Positions 17,158 to 26,777 of a DNA stretch of 41,216 bases are shown here, piece by piece. Below the pieces are notes generated by a model. That model saw only the letters and a list, made by a program, of their open reading frames with translations, did not search any database and was not told the DNA's origin. Within the stretch, counting starts at the first letter, position 1, and each line of letters starts with the position of its first letter. The stretch comes from Flavobacteriaceae bacterium (GTDB lineage Bacteria > Bacteroidota > Bacteroidia > Flavobacteriales > Flavobacteriaceae). The translations under genes were made by a program, and so were the position numbers. The stretch lies in assembly GCA_030835845.1 (NCBI GenBank), contig JAUROD010000054.1, forward strand, positions 1 to 41,216. Direction: 5' to 3'.

Positions 17158-18108
17158 TTATTTATATTGAGCTAGATAACTTAATATATTTTGCTCAATT
17201 CGGGTACTTATATCACTCAAATCTGCCCGTTGAAAAGGAGTTCCTGTGATATGTTCATACAGTTCAATATACCGATCTGAAACTTCACTGATGTAGGTGT
17301 CACTCATTTCTGGAACAACTTGTCCCTCCAAGCCTTGAAAACCATTAGATATCAGCCACTGACGTACAAATTCTTTTGACAATTGTTTTTGAGGTTCTTT
17401 GTTTGCTTGACGCTCTTTGTAACCCTCTGCATAAAAATAACGTGAAGAGTCGGGTGTATGAATTTCATCAATCAATACGATTGTACCGTCAGGAAGTTTA
17501 CCAAATTCATATTTAGTATCAACTAAAATTAAGCCCTTTTCATTTGCTAATTCTGAACCTCGTTCAAATAAAAGACGTGTATATTTTTCAAGTTGTATGT
17601 AATCAGATTCATTGATAATCCCTTGTCGAATAATTTCTTCTCTGGAGATATCTTCATCATGTCCTTCTTCTGCTTTAGTAGCTGGCGTTATAATTGGCTC
17701 TGGGAAAGGATCATTTTCAATCATACCCTCAGGCATCTCCACACCACACAAAATACGCTTACCTAGCTTATATTCTCGAGCAGCGTGACCTGACATATAG
17801 CCCCGTATAACCATTTCGACCTTAAAAGGCGTACAACGCTTTCCTATTGAAACAGAAGGGTCTGGACTAGCAATAAGCCAATTGGGCACAATATCGCTTG
17901 TTGCTTCTAGCATTTGCGTTGCTATTTGGTTCAAAATCTGACCCTTGTAGGGAATTCCCTTAGGCATAACTACATCAAAGGCTGATAAGCGATCAGTTGC
18001 TATCATTACCAATAGATCATTTTCTAAAGTAAAAACCTCTCTGACTTTACCAGTGTATTTATTAGTTTGTCCCGGGAGCGTGAAATTTGTTGCTAATAAA
18101 GTATTCAT
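17158..18108 (-). CDS. purC: Phosphoribosylaminoimidazole-succinocarboxamide synthase
   Basis: PurC (SAICAR synthetase) condenses CAIR with aspartate using ATP in purine synthesis. The 316-residue product shows [10 protein letters not shown] (ATP-site start), [35 protein letters not shown], and DTKYEFG followed by [13 protein letters not shown]. At about 316 residues it belongs to the longer class, as usual in Bacteroidota. I start it at the ATG at 18108; a TTG one codon upstream is less likely. The ATG and the phoH stop share one base (TGATG), implying coupled translation. Confidence 0.96.
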   Translation of the reverse strand: MNTLLATNFTLPGQTNKYTGKVREVFTLENDLLVMIATDRLSAFDVVMPKGIPYKGQILNQIATQMLEATSDIVPNWLIASPDPSVSIGKRCTPFKVEMVIRGYMSGHAAREYKLGKRILCGVEMPEGMIENDPFPEPIITPATKAEEGHDEDISREEIIRQGIINESDYIQLEKYTRLLFERGSELANEKGLILVDTKYEFGKLPDGTIVLIDEIHTPDSSRYFYAEGYKERQANKEPQKQLSKEFVRQWLISNGFQGLEGQVVPEMSDTYISEVSDRYIELYEHITGTPFQRADLSDISTRIEQNILSYLAQYK

Positions 18109-19061
18109 CAATTATGGTGTTCTATTTTTTTGTACGCATCAATTACTTTTTTGACCAAATAGTGACGTATTACATCACGATCATCAAGGTAAATCATTCC
18201 AATACCTTTAGTTTCTTTTAAAATTAACAATGCCTCTTTGAGTCCGGAAATCGTTCTACGTGGAAGGTCAATTTGACCCGGATCACCTGTAATAATAAAT
18301 TTTGCATTTGGTCCCATACGAGTTAAAAACATTTTCATCTGAGCATGAGTTGTATTTTGTGCTTCATCTAAAATCACAAAAGCATTGTCTAAAGTTCGTC
18401 CACGCATAAAAGCCAGTGGAGCTATTTGAATCGTTCCCTTTTCTAAATGTGAAGCTAAACGTTCAGCAGGTATCATATCTCTTAATGCATCATATAATGG
18501 TTGCATGTATGGATCTAGTTTTTCTTTCATGTCGCCAGGAAGGAAACCTAGGTTTTCTCCTGCCTCAACTGCTGGACGTGTTAAAATTATTCGCTTAACT
18601 TGCTTTTCTTTTAGTGCTTTTACGGCTAAAGCAACACTCGTATATGTTTTTCCAGTTCCAGCAGGACCAATTGCAAAAAGCATATCATTGGTTTTGCTTA
18701 ACTGCACAAGGCGTTGTTGATTAAGTGTTTTTGCTTTAATCACCTTCCCCCCTATACCATGAAGAATGAAAGAGTCTTTTTCATTTGCAGTCTCATAGTC
18801 TGTATTACCATCTGAAGAAAGAATTAATTCAATGGTAGCGCTTTCAAGGGAATTGAATTTTCCAAAATGAGCTACAAGCATGTCAAATCGCTTTTCAAAT
18901 TCTTCTAAGATCTCCTCCTCACCAAAGGCTTTAATCTTATTTCCCCTAACAATAATCTTTAATTTCGGGAAGTATCTACGCAAATGTTCAATGGTAATAT
19001 CCTTATCCCCATAAAAATCTTGAGGACTTACTTCATTGAGTTCAATTTCTATTTCGTTCAA
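18108..19061 (-). CDS. PhoH-family ATPase (PhoH/YbeZ type)
   Basis: PhoH-like proteins are RNA-associated P-loop ATPases; the YbeZ branch works with the rRNA-processing endonuclease YbeY. The 317-residue protein has an N-terminal KH-like region (about 10-90), a P-loop GPAGTGKT (132-139), Walker [13 protein letters not shown] (231-242) and [11 protein letters not shown]. The start is TTG at 19061; an in-frame stop lies just upstream and no ATG is near, while the N terminus ([17 protein letters not shown]) matches the family. purC is coupled downstream. The plus-strand SAM-hydrolase-family gene diverges across 95 bases, which contain TAAATTTG (minus) and TAAGTTTG (plus) -7 candidates. Confidence 0.92.
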   Translation of the reverse strand: MNEIEIELNEVSPQDFYGDKDITIEHLRRYFPKLKIIVRGNKIKAFGEEEILEEFEKRFDMLVAHFGKFNSLESATIELILSSDGNTDYETANEKDSFILHGIGGKVIKAKTLNQQRLVQLSKTNDMLFAIGPAGTGKTYTSVALAVKALKEKQVKRIILTRPAVEAGENLGFLPGDMKEKLDPYMQPLYDALRDMIPAERLASHLEKGTIQIAPLAFMRGRTLDNAFVILDEAQNTTHAQMKMFLTRMGPNAKFIITGDPGQIDLPRRTISGLKEALLILKETKGIGMIYLDDRDVIRHYLVKKVIDAYKKIEHHN

Positions 19062-19156
19062 ACAGGCAATATTTTAAAATTATTCTTTGAGTATTTGTAA
19101 GTTTGTAGTCAAATTTACATTTTACTTTCAATATAAATCTAAATAAAAATAACTTT

Positions 19157-19987
19157 ATGTCTATAATTACACTGACAACCGATTTCGGATATAAAGATTA
19201 TTTTGTTTCAGTAATTAAAGCTGCACTTCTTCACGAAATACCTTCAACGACTATCATTGATATTTCTCATGAAATTAGCCCTTTCAATCACACAGAAGCT
19301 TCTTACATTCTTAAAAACGCATACAGTAGTTTCCCTAAGGGAACTGTTCATATTGTGGGTGTAGAATCTGAATTCACACCTGAAAACAAACACCTTGTTA
19401 TGCGCTATGATGGGCATTATTTCATTGGTGCTGATAATGGTATTTTTTCTCTTCTACGTGAGGGGATCCCTTATGAAAAACTTGTTGAAATCAACATACA
19501 TAATGCTATTTTAACTTCTTTCCCTGTTTTAGATGTGTTCGTCAAAGTTGCAGGACACTTATCACGAAACGGAAGTATGGATGTCATTGGGAAACCGATC
19601 CATCACATGAAGGAACTTAGGGGTGTACAACCTGTTCTGAATGAATCTGGAAACCAACTTATCGGAAGTGTCATTTACATTGACAATTTTGGAAATGTAG
19701 TTACTAACATTAAAAAAAATAGTTTTCAAGAAATTCAAAAGACAAGAACATTTACAATTTTTACCAAAAATGTGAAGTTTGATGCCATATATACCTCCTA
19801 TGCCTCAGCGATTAATTTTAATATACCAAAAGAAAATCGAGAAGAGGAAGGTAAGAAAATTGCGCTGTGGAATGCTGCTGGTCATCTTGAGTTATCAATT
19901 TACAAGAGTAATCCTCAGAAGGTAGGAAGTGCAAAGAGTCTTTTTGGAATTGATTTTAGAGATACCGTTACGGTAGTTTTTGACTAA
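19157..19987 (+). CDS. SAM hydroxide adenosyltransferase (DUF62) family protein
   Basis: Family members hydrolyse S-adenosylmethionine to adenosine and methionine; related enzymes are the SAM chlorinase and fluorinase. Visible blocks are LTTDFGYKDYF (6-16), IIDISHEI (33-40), GADNGIFSLL (91-100), a His in KVAGHLSRNG and IYIDNFGNVVTNI in the C-terminal domain. The 276-residue length fits the hydrolase group and lacks the extra loop of fluorinases. At the Asp and Arg positions of the archaeal Asp-Arg-His triad the sequence reads VESEFTPENK, with Glu and Asn, so activity should not be assumed. dnaN follows after 109 bases, with its own candidate promoter. Confidence 0.87.
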   Translation: MSIITLTTDFGYKDYFVSVIKAALLHEIPSTTIIDISHEISPFNHTEASYILKNAYSSFPKGTVHIVGVESEFTPENKHLVMRYDGHYFIGADNGIFSLLREGIPYEKLVEINIHNAILTSFPVLDVFVKVAGHLSRNGSMDVIGKPIHHMKELRGVQPVLNESGNQLIGSVIYIDNFGNVVTNIKKNSFQEIQKTRTFTIFTKNVKFDAIYTSYASAINFNIPKENREEEGKKIALWNAAGHLELSIYKSNPQKVGSAKSLFGIDFRDTVTVVFD

Positions 19988-20068
19988 GTTGTTACTCATA
20001 TTGTTTTAAATTCTCATATTAGTCAATAACTGTTAATAAGTTTCTTTCGTGTTTCAAGTGTTTTCAGA

Positions 20069-20076
20069 TATATTTG
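20069..20076 (+). promoter_or_regulatory. Candidate -7 element of dnaN
   Basis: TATATTTG matches TAnnTTTG and ends 20 bases before the dnaN ATG, leaving a leader of about 14 bases. A convincing -33 TTTG was not found. Confidence 0.4.
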
Positions 20077-20096
20077 AGTGTTATAAAATCTAGCCC

Positions 20097-21215
20097 ATGA
20101 AGTTTATTGTATCAAGCAATCAATTATTAAAACAGTTACAAGTATTAGGCGGTGTAATTAATACGTCAAACACATTACCAATCCTTGATAATTTTCTATT
20201 TGAGTTGAATCAAGATAGGCTTACAATTACTGCATCTGACTTAGAAACTAGCATGTCTGCCAGTCTTACAGTTGAGTCAGATAGTTCAGGAAATATTGCA
20301 TTGCCTGCACGCTTACTTTTAGATACGTTAAAAACGTTTCCAGAACAGCCCTTGACTTTCTCAGCAATGGAAGCTAACACAATTGAAATAAGTGCTAATA
20401 ATGGAAAATATAGCATAGCTTATGTGCCTGGTGATGAATTTCCTAAAGCGGTACATATCAAAGACCCCAGTAAAACAGTCATTATGGGTGATACTCTTGC
20501 CACTGCTATTAATGCTACACTATTTGCTTCCGGTAATGATGATTTACGACCGGTTATGAGTGGTGTTTTTTTCCAATTTTCTTCAGAAGGATTAACTTTC
20601 GTTGCTACCGATGCTCATAAATTAGTAAAATATACCAGAACAGATTTAAGCACTGAAAGTGCTGCTGAATTTATAATGCCCAAGAAAGCATTGCAAATCC
20701 TAAAAGGAATTCTTCAAGGAAGCGAAGAAGATATTAGTATTGAATACAATGAAACAAATGCTCAATTTACATTTGATTCTACTACACTTAGTTGTCGTCT
20801 AATTGATGGAAAATATCCAAATTACGAAGCGGTTATACCAAAAGAAAATCCAAATGTAATGACCATAAGTCGTGAGCCATTTTTAAACTCACTTCGTCGT
20901 GTAAGTATTTTCTCAAACAAGACAACACACCAAATTCGTTTAAAAATTGCAGGTGCTGAACTCAATATTTCAGCTGAAGATTATGACTTTAGTAACAAAG
21001 CTGAAGAACGCTTAACATGTCAATATTCTGGTGATGATATCCAAATTGGTTTCAATTCTAGGTTCATTGTAGAAATGTTGTCCAATCTAGCTGCAGAGGA
21101 TGTATCTCTCGCTATGTCATTGCCAAATCGCGCAGGGATAATTACACCGCTAGACAATGTAGAAGATGGCGAGCATATCACAATGTTAGTAATGCCTGTA
21201 ATGTTGAACGATTAG
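20097..21215 (+). CDS. dnaN: DNA polymerase III beta subunit (sliding clamp)
   Basis: DnaN forms the dimeric ring that tethers the replicative polymerase to DNA. The 372-residue product has the three clamp domains (about 1-120, 125-245 and 250-372), the opening block MKFIVSSNQLLKQLQVLGG, and SGVFFQFSSEGLTFVATDAHKLV at the second-domain core. The C terminus MLVMPVML is the usual clamp ending. It is a single gene away from dnaA or recF, as is normal in Flavobacteriia, so there is no sign of an origin here. The stop is four bases from the stop of the convergent acyltransferase gene, with no terminator hairpin. Confidence 0.97.
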   Translation: MKFIVSSNQLLKQLQVLGGVINTSNTLPILDNFLFELNQDRLTITASDLETSMSASLTVESDSSGNIALPARLLLDTLKTFPEQPLTFSAMEANTIEISANNGKYSIAYVPGDEFPKAVHIKDPSKTVIMGDTLATAINATLFASGNDDLRPVMSGVFFQFSSEGLTFVATDAHKLVKYTRTDLSTESAAEFIMPKKALQILKGILQGSEEDISIEYNETNAQFTFDSTTLSCRLIDGKYPNYEAVIPKENPNVMTISREPFLNSLRRVSIFSNKTTHQIRLKIAGAELNISAEDYDFSNKAEERLTCQYSGDDIQIGFNSRFIVEMLSNLAAEDVSLAMSLPNRAGIITPLDNVEDGEHITMLVMPVMLND

Positions 21216-21219
21216 TTTC

Positions 21220-22476
21220 CTAGCTGATTGGTATTGAAGCGGATAAACGCTTGTATATACCATCTTCTAATTTAGTTCGTATCGCTGAAAAAGCATCTAA
21301 TGTAATTGATACATCTTCCATATTATGTGATGCAGTTGGAATCAAACGCAACAAAATTAATCCCTTGGGAATTACAGGATATACTACAATAGAACAGAAT
21401 ATACCATAATTTTCTCTGAGGTCTTTAACCAATACCATCGCTTCAGGTATACTTCCCTTTAGGTATACAGGAGTTACACAGCTTTGTGTCGTCCCAATAT
21501 CAAATCCACGTTCTTTTAGACCGTTTTGTAATGCATTCACATTCTCCCATAATTTTGTTTTAAATTCGGGACGTGTACGAAGCATGTCTAAACGTTTTAA
21601 AGCACCCTCAACAAGAACCATCTGAAGTGATTTTGCGAACATTTGAGAACGCATATTGTATTTTAAGAAATCAATTATTTCTTTATCCGCTGCAATAAAA
21701 GCTCCCGTTGAAGCCATTGATTTAGCGAATGTAGCAAAATACACATCAATATCATCTTGTATACCCTGCTCCTCACCTGCTCCAGCACCGCGTTTACCTA
21801 GAGTTCCAAATCCATGTGCATCATCAACGAGTAAACGGAATTGAAATTTATCTTTTAAAGCAACAATTTCCTTTAGTCTACCTTGCTCTCCACGCATACC
21901 AAAAACACCTTCTGAAATAACTAAAATTCCACCACCGGTTTGTTCAGCCATTTTTGTAGCTCGCTCGAGGTTCTTTTCTAGACTTTCAATATCATTGTGC
22001 TTATATGTAAAACGTTTCCCATGATGAAGTCTTACCCCATCAATGATACAAGCATGAGCGTCAACATCATATACGATGATATCATTTTTTGAAACAAGTG
22101 TATCAATTGTAGAAAGTATCCCCTGATAGCCAAAGTTAAGTACATAAGCAGCTTCTTTATTGACAAATTCAGCTAACTCAACCTCTAATTGTTCATGAAG
22201 GTCAGTATGTCCTGACATCATACGTGCTCCCATTGGATAAGCAGAACCGTATTTGGCTGCTGCATCAGCATCTGCTTTGCGTACTTCAGGTTGATTTGCT
22301 AATCCCAGATAGTCATTGACACTCCAGGTAATTACCTCTTTACCGTTGAATTTCATACGGTTTGAGATAGGTCCTTCAAGTTTTGGAAAGACAAAATAAC
22401 CTTCAGCAACAGATGCCCATTTCCCTAATGGACCTTTATTTTCAATAATTCTGTCAAATAAATCTTTCATCGGCAT
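21220..22476 (-). CDS. Alpha-oxoamine synthase, candidate cysteate-C-fatty acyltransferase
   Basis: This is a fold-type I PLP enzyme of the family that joins an amino acid to an acyl thioester (serine palmitoyltransferase, KBL, BioF). The 418-residue protein shows ITWSVNDYLGLANQPEV, SAYPMGARMMSGHTDLHEQLE, cofactor-site DDAHGFGTLG (218-227) and the Schiff-base lysine K252 in TFAKSMASTG. Directly upstream, 26 bases away, is a cysteine-synthase-like gene. Such a pair fits the capnine pathway of gliding Bacteroidota, where cysteate synthase (CapA) feeds cysteate-C-fatty acyltransferase (CapB) to give 3-ketocapnine. Serine palmitoyltransferase or 2-amino-3-ketobutyrate CoA ligase remain alternatives. 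The ATG at 22470 is a possible start. High confidence in family, moderate in substrate. Confidence 0.85.
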   Translation of the reverse strand: MPMKDLFDRIIENKGPLGKWASVAEGYFVFPKLEGPISNRMKFNGKEVITWSVNDYLGLANQPEVRKADADAAAKYGSAYPMGARMMSGHTDLHEQLEVELAEFVNKEAAYVLNFGYQGILSTIDTLVSKNDIIVYDVDAHACIIDGVRLHHGKRFTYKHNDIESLEKNLERATKMAEQTGGGILVISEGVFGMRGEQGRLKEIVALKDKFQFRLLVDDAHGFGTLGKRGAGAGEEQGIQDDIDVYFATFAKSMASTGAFIAADKEIIDFLKYNMRSQMFAKSLQMVLVEGALKRLDMLRTRPEFKTKLWENVNALQNGLKERGFDIGTTQSCVTPVYLKGSIPEAMVLVKDLRENYGIFCSIVVYPVIPKGLILLRLIPTASHNMEDVSITLDAFSAIRTKLEDGIYKRLSASIPIS

Positions 22477-22502
22477 AACTCATTCTTGTATTTAAATGAT
22501 TC

Positions 22503-23540
22503 TTATATATACTCCACTTTATTAGGTTGTTGTGCATTGTCTGTATCGAAAAACCCTTGGTCTTTCATCCATTGATCATTATATATTTTACTCATATAGC
22601 GTGACCCATGATCAGGGAAAATTGCTACAACATTACTGTCTTTTGTAAATTCACCTACTTCGTTGAGTTGCTTAATGGCTTGCACAGCAGCTCCAGATGT
22701 ATAGCCTACAAAAATACCTTCCTTTCGGGTTGTTTCACGGGCAGTATGTGCACTTTCTTCATCCGTAACTTTGATAAATTCATCAATTACATCAAAATCA
22801 GTAGCTGTTGGAATTAAGTTTTTACCTAATCCTTCTATTCGATACGGATAAATTTCTTTGGTATCTAGCTCGTGTGTCTCATGGTATTTTTTTAACACAG
22901 ACCCATAAGCATCCACACCAATTATTCGAATATTTGGGTTTTGTTCCTTTAAATATCTAGCACAGCCAGAAATTGTACCACCAGTCCCACTACAAGCCAC
23001 CAAATGAGTAATTTCCCCATTTGTTTGTTCCCATATCTCAGGTCCAGTTGAATTGTAATGTGCTTCCGTATTTAATTCATTAAAATATTGATTGATATAA
23101 ATCGAATCTTTTGTTTCATTGTGGATACGTTTAGCAACTTGATAATACGATCTTGGGTCATCAGCTTTTACATTTGCTGGACAAACATAGACTGTCGCAC
23201 CCATCGAGCGCAACATATTTATTTTGTCTTCAGATGACTTTGAGGAAACCGCAAGAATACAGTTATATCCTTTTATCATTGAGACCATAGCAAGACTAAA
23301 TCCTGTATTACCAGAGGTGGTTTCTATTATGGTCGTATTTTCTTTTAATAAACCTTTGTGTTCTGCTTCTTCAATTATATGCAATGCAATTCGGTCTTTA
23401 TTGGAATGCCCAGGATTGTATGCCTCCCATTTTGCAAAAAAATTGCCGGGAAATCCTTCAACAATCCGATTGAGTTTTATCAGCGGAGTATCTCCAACAA
23501 GCGTAAGAAGATTGGGGTGTGCCTTTATCCCTGGTTTCAT
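22503..23540 (-). CDS. Cysteine-synthase-like PLP enzyme, candidate cysteate synthase
   Basis: This is a fold-type II PLP enzyme of the cysteine synthase / cystathionine beta-synthase group. Numbered from the ATG, the Schiff-base lysine is K48 in NPGHSNKDR, the PLP-ring loop is TSGNTG (75-80) and the phosphate loop is GTGGT (185-189); [11 protein letters not shown] is near the C terminus. It lacks the CBS regulatory domains. Being next to an alpha-oxoamine synthase suggests cysteate synthase (sulfite plus O-phosphoserine to cysteate), first step of capnine formation; ordinary cysteine synthase is the main alternative. I chose the ATG at 23540 (345 residues) over an in-frame TTG at 23558, which would lie at the predicted transcription start. 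Confidence 0.82.
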   Translation of the reverse strand: MKPGIKAHPNLLTLVGDTPLIKLNRIVEGFPGNFFAKWEAYNPGHSNKDRIALHIIEEAEHKGLLKENTTIIETTSGNTGFSLAMVSMIKGYNCILAVSSKSSEDKINMLRSMGATVYVCPANVKADDPRSYYQVAKRIHNETKDSIYINQYFNELNTEAHYNSTGPEIWEQTNGEITHLVACSGTGGTISGCARYLKEQNPNIRIIGVDAYGSVLKKYHETHELDTKEIYPYRIEGLGKNLIPTATDFDVIDEFIKVTDEESAHTARETTRKEGIFVGYTSGAAVQAIKQLNEVGEFTKDSNVVAIFPDHGSRYMSKIYNDQWMKDQGFFDTDNAQQPNKVEYI

Positions 23541-23561
23541 ATTTGGCTTATTTTTCAAACC

Positions 23562-23573
23562 AGTGCAAATTTA
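23562..23573 (-). promoter_or_regulatory. Candidate promoter of the cysteate synthase-like gene, TTTGCACT block
   Basis: TAAATTTG (23573-23566, minus strand) is a perfect TAnnTTTG and continues as CACTGG. It lies in the 44 bases between the S9 peptidase stop and the ATG at 23540, so the two PLP genes may have their own promoter although they follow a co-directional run. It predicts a leader of roughly 20 bases to the ATG. Confidence 0.45.
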
Positions 23574-23584
23574 ATTAAAAATTA

Positions 23585-25741
23585 TTAGTTTACCGTTGTA
23601 TTTTCTAACGCGATTAAGAAGCTAAAGTTTTTAGCAGTTTCTTTTAACGCATCAAAACGTCCTGAAGCCCCTCCGTGACCAGCGCTCATATTTGTGTCTA
23701 GAAACAAAACAGTGTCGTCAGACTTGTTTAAACGAAGTCGCGCGACCCATTTTGCAGGTTCAAAATATTGAACTTGTGAATCATGAAAACCTGCAGTAAC
23801 AAGCATATTTGGATAAGCCTGAGGTTTTACTTGATCATAGGGTGAATATGACTTCATATAATCATAATACGCTTTCTCTTTTGGATTTCCCCATTCATCA
23901 AACTCAAATGTTGTCAAAGGGATTGTTTCATCTAACATGGTGGTAACCACATCAACAAAGGGAACAGCTGCAATTACTCCTTTGTATAATTCAGGAGCAT
24001 CGTTCACAATAACACCCATTAAAAGTCCTCCAGCTGAACCTCCATATGCATAAAGATGCTGTGGTGAAGTCATTCCCTCAGCAATTAAATGTTTCGAAGA
24101 GGCAATAAAGTCTGAAAAAGTATTTTTTTTCTTTAACATTTTACCATCTTCATACCACTGTCGACCCATGTATTCACCACCACGGATATGAGCAATCACA
24201 TAGGCAAAACCACGATCAAGTAAACTCAACCTCGTTGTTGAAAAACTTGGGTCTATTGTTGATCCATAAGAACCATAGGCATATTGTAAGATCGGAGTTG
24301 TTGGGCTTAGAACAGTATTCTTGTGGTGTACAATTGACATTGGAATTTTAGTTCCGTCCGTTGCATTTGCCCAGATACGACGTGAAACATAATTTGTTTT
24401 ATCAAATGTGCCGCCTAATACTTCTTGTTCTTTTAAAATCGTTTTTTCTTGAGTTTCCATATTAAATTCAAAAACAGTTGTTGGACTTGTCATTGAATTA
24501 TATACATATCTAAGCTGAGTGGTTTCAAAGTCAATATTTGTAGAAGTATATACGGTATAGGTTTCACCCTCTAGAGGTAAATAATAATCTTCACTATTAT
24601 CCCATTTTTGAATACGAATTTTGGATAATCCACGTTCACGTTCTGTTACCACCCAATAATCTTGAAATAAATCAAAATCTTCAAGAAGAACATCAGGGCG
24701 ATGAGCCAAAACTTCTTCCCAATGTTTTTTATTTGGTGTATCTACCTTAGTTTTTACTAGCTTGTAGTTTGTAGCTCCATCAGCATTAGTTAGAATATAA
24801 AAATGCTCTCCATAATGAGACACTTGATATTCTAAATTTGGCATACGCTTTTGTACAAGCTTAAAGTCTTCAAGCGGTGTATTTGCATTGAGGTACTTAA
24901 ATTCAGTAGAGAGTGTGTTATATGATCCAATAAATATGTATTCTCTTGACTTTGATCCGCTAACATAGGTAGAAAACGTAGTGTCTTCTTCGGTAAAAAC
25001 CAAAGTACTTTTTGCGTCTGGCTGTGCGATTGAGAATCTAAATATTTTATCAGAGCGCAATGTTTGCGGGTCTTTTGCTGTGTAGAAAAAGTGAGTGTTG
25101 TCATTTGCCCACACACTTCCGCCTGTGGTGTTTTCAATTGAAATGGGAAGTTCTTCACCAGTGACAATATCTCGAACATAAAGTGTGTATTGACGTCTTG
25201 ATACAGTGTCGACTCCGTAAATTACTTTGGTATTATCTGGACTTACATTAATACCAACCAAATTAAAATAATCATGATCTTTTGCCATTTTGTTACAATC
25301 AAAAAGAATTTCTTCGTTTGCATTAAGGCTATCTTTTTTTCTTGTATAAATGGGATAATCTTCACCTTTTTCAAATCGTGTGATATACCAATATCCATTA
25401 TAAAAATAAGGAACAGAAGTGTCATCTTCTTTAATTCTAGCTTTCATTTCTGTAAACAAATCCTCTCTGAGATCAGCTAGGTGTGCAGTTGATTTTTGAT
25501 AGTAATCATTTTCACGCTCTAGATAATCAACAACTTCAGGATTTTCACGTTCATTTAGCCAATAAAATGGATCAAGTCTGATATCATCATGTAACTTATG
25601 CTGATATGCTTTTTGTTCAGCCATAGGTGGCTTAAGGGTATTGTCTGGTTTCATTTCAGGTGTGGATGTACAAGCATTTATTGACACAAAGCTTATCAAT
25701 AAGCCTATAGTCTTAAAGAATGAAAAGTTAGTTAAATTCAT
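23585..25741 (-). CDS. S9 family oligopeptidase B-like lipoprotein
   Basis: This is a prolyl-oligopeptidase-family serine peptidase, closest in motif to oligopeptidase B. It has an N-terminal lipoprotein signal (ISFVSINAC, Cys24), so it is membrane-anchored outside the cytoplasm, which suggests digestion of external peptides. A seven-bladed propeller (about 95-450) is followed by the alpha/beta hydrolase domain. The catalytic triad is S569 in YGGSAGGLLMG, D654 in AGFHDSQVQY and H689 in SAGHGGASGR. The 718-residue length is normal. It sits four bases after the threonine aldolase gene in a minus-strand run that also holds an exported zinc metalloprotease. Confidence 0.94.
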   Translation of the reverse strand: MNLTNFSFFKTIGLLISFVSINACTSTPEMKPDNTLKPPMAEQKAYQHKLHDDIRLDPFYWLNERENPEVVDYLERENDYYQKSTAHLADLREDLFTEMKARIKEDDTSVPYFYNGYWYITRFEKGEDYPIYTRKKDSLNANEEILFDCNKMAKDHDYFNLVGINVSPDNTKVIYGVDTVSRRQYTLYVRDIVTGEELPISIENTTGGSVWANDNTHFFYTAKDPQTLRSDKIFRFSIAQPDAKSTLVFTEEDTTFSTYVSGSKSREYIFIGSYNTLSTEFKYLNANTPLEDFKLVQKRMPNLEYQVSHYGEHFYILTNADGATNYKLVKTKVDTPNKKHWEEVLAHRPDVLLEDFDLFQDYWVVTERERGLSKIRIQKWDNSEDYYLPLEGETYTVYTSTNIDFETTQLRYVYNSMTSPTTVFEFNMETQEKTILKEQEVLGGTFDKTNYVSRRIWANATDGTKIPMSIVHHKNTVLSPTTPILQYAYGSYGSTIDPSFSTTRLSLLDRGFAYVIAHIRGGEYMGRQWYEDGKMLKKKNTFSDFIASSKHLIAEGMTSPQHLYAYGGSAGGLLMGVIVNDAPELYKGVIAAVPFVDVVTTMLDETIPLTTFEFDEWGNPKEKAYYDYMKSYSPYDQVKPQAYPNMLVTAGFHDSQVQYFEPAKWVARLRLNKSDDTVLFLDTNMSAGHGGASGRFDALKETAKNFSFLIALENTTVN

Positions 25742-25745
25742 AGAA

Positions 25746-26771
25746 TTAAAAGTTTAATTTCATAAGTTCGTTTATCACATATTTATGCTGAATATCAGTA
25801 TAATCAAGGTGGGTAACAAAGCGAAGTTTTCCTGACCCCATTCGGATAAATAAAATATTCAAGTCATGTAAGGTATCAAAAAAGTGATTTTCCTTCATTT
25901 GGTTTTCAATTTCAAAAATAACAATATTTGTATCAACTGGAGCAATATAATTGACAAAGGGAAGATTTGATAAGGTTTTTTCAAGTTCTTTGGCTTTGCG
26001 ATGATCATTTTCCATTGACTTCCAATGATTGTCAATTGCAAAGCTTGCAGCAGCAGCTAGGTATCCCGCTTGACGCATTCCACCACCGAGCATTTTGCGT
26101 ACTCGTAGTGCATCGTCCATGGCTTTTTTAGAACCCAACAAAGCAGACCCTATGGGTGCTCCCAAACCTTTGCTGAAGCAAATTGAAATAGTGTCAAATA
26201 AAGCTCCGTATTCGTCTGGTGAAGTATTAGTTGCTAGCATTGCATTCCATATTCCAGCTCCATCACGATGAAGTGGTAATTGGTGAATGTCACATAATTC
26301 CTTTATTTTTTTTATTTGCCCGATATCATAACAAGCTCCTCCCCCTTTATTGGTTGTGTTTTCTAGGGCCACTAAAGCTGTTTTGGGAGAATGATAAAAA
26401 TCTGATGGATTTATTCGTTTTTCAATTTGATCTGCTGTTATTCGACCACGTTCACCTTCAATCAGCGCACATGATACACCGCTATTAAAACTAACTCCAC
26501 CTCCCTCATAATTAAAAATATGAGCATAATGATCGCATATAAGTTGTTGTCCTGGTTGGGTATGTATTTTTATCGCGGTTTGGTTTGCCATTGTTCCAGA
26601 GGGAAAAAAAAGCGCCGCTTCCATTCCAAACAAATCTGCCACCTTAGATTCCAATGCATTTACACTTGGGTCTTCTTTAAACACATCATCACCAACATTT
26701 ACATGCATCATAAAATCAAGCATTTCTTGAGTTGGACGTGTTACTGTATCACTTATTAAATTTACTTCCAT
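25746..26771 (-). CDS. L-threonine aldolase family, altered cofactor motif
   Basis: Threonine aldolases split threonine or allo-threonine to glycine and acetaldehyde with PLP. The 341-residue protein has the family start NLISDTVTRPT, GDDVFKEDPSVNALE, FFPSGTMANQTA, and the Schiff-base lysine K201 in CFSKGLGAPIGS. The usual HLDGAR motif reads HRDGAG (168-173): Asp170, which contacts the PLP ring nitrogen, is kept, but Leu is replaced by Arg and the conserved Arg by Gly. The reading frame is intact. It lies in a tight run, 6 bases after the metalloprotease and 4 before the S9 peptidase, consistent with amino-acid breakdown after proteolysis. Confidence 0.9.
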   Translation of the reverse strand: MEVNLISDTVTRPTQEMLDFMMHVNVGDDVFKEDPSVNALESKVADLFGMEAALFFPSGTMANQTAIKIHTQPGQQLICDHYAHIFNYEGGGVSFNSGVSCALIEGERGRITADQIEKRINPSDFYHSPKTALVALENTTNKGGGACYDIGQIKKIKELCDIHQLPLHRDGAGIWNAMLATNTSPDEYGALFDTISICFSKGLGAPIGSALLGSKKAMDDALRVRKMLGGGMRQAGYLAAAASFAIDNHWKSMENDHRKAKELEKTLSNLPFVNYIAPVDTNIVIFEIENQMKENHFFDTLHDLNILFIRMGSGKLRFVTHLDYTDIQHKYVINELMKLNF

Positions 26772-26777
26772 AGATAA

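Noticed and set aside
20000-20096. Replication origin next to dnaN
   Set aside because: No dnaA, recF or DnaA-box cluster is visible; dnaN is commonly away from oriC in Flavobacteriia.
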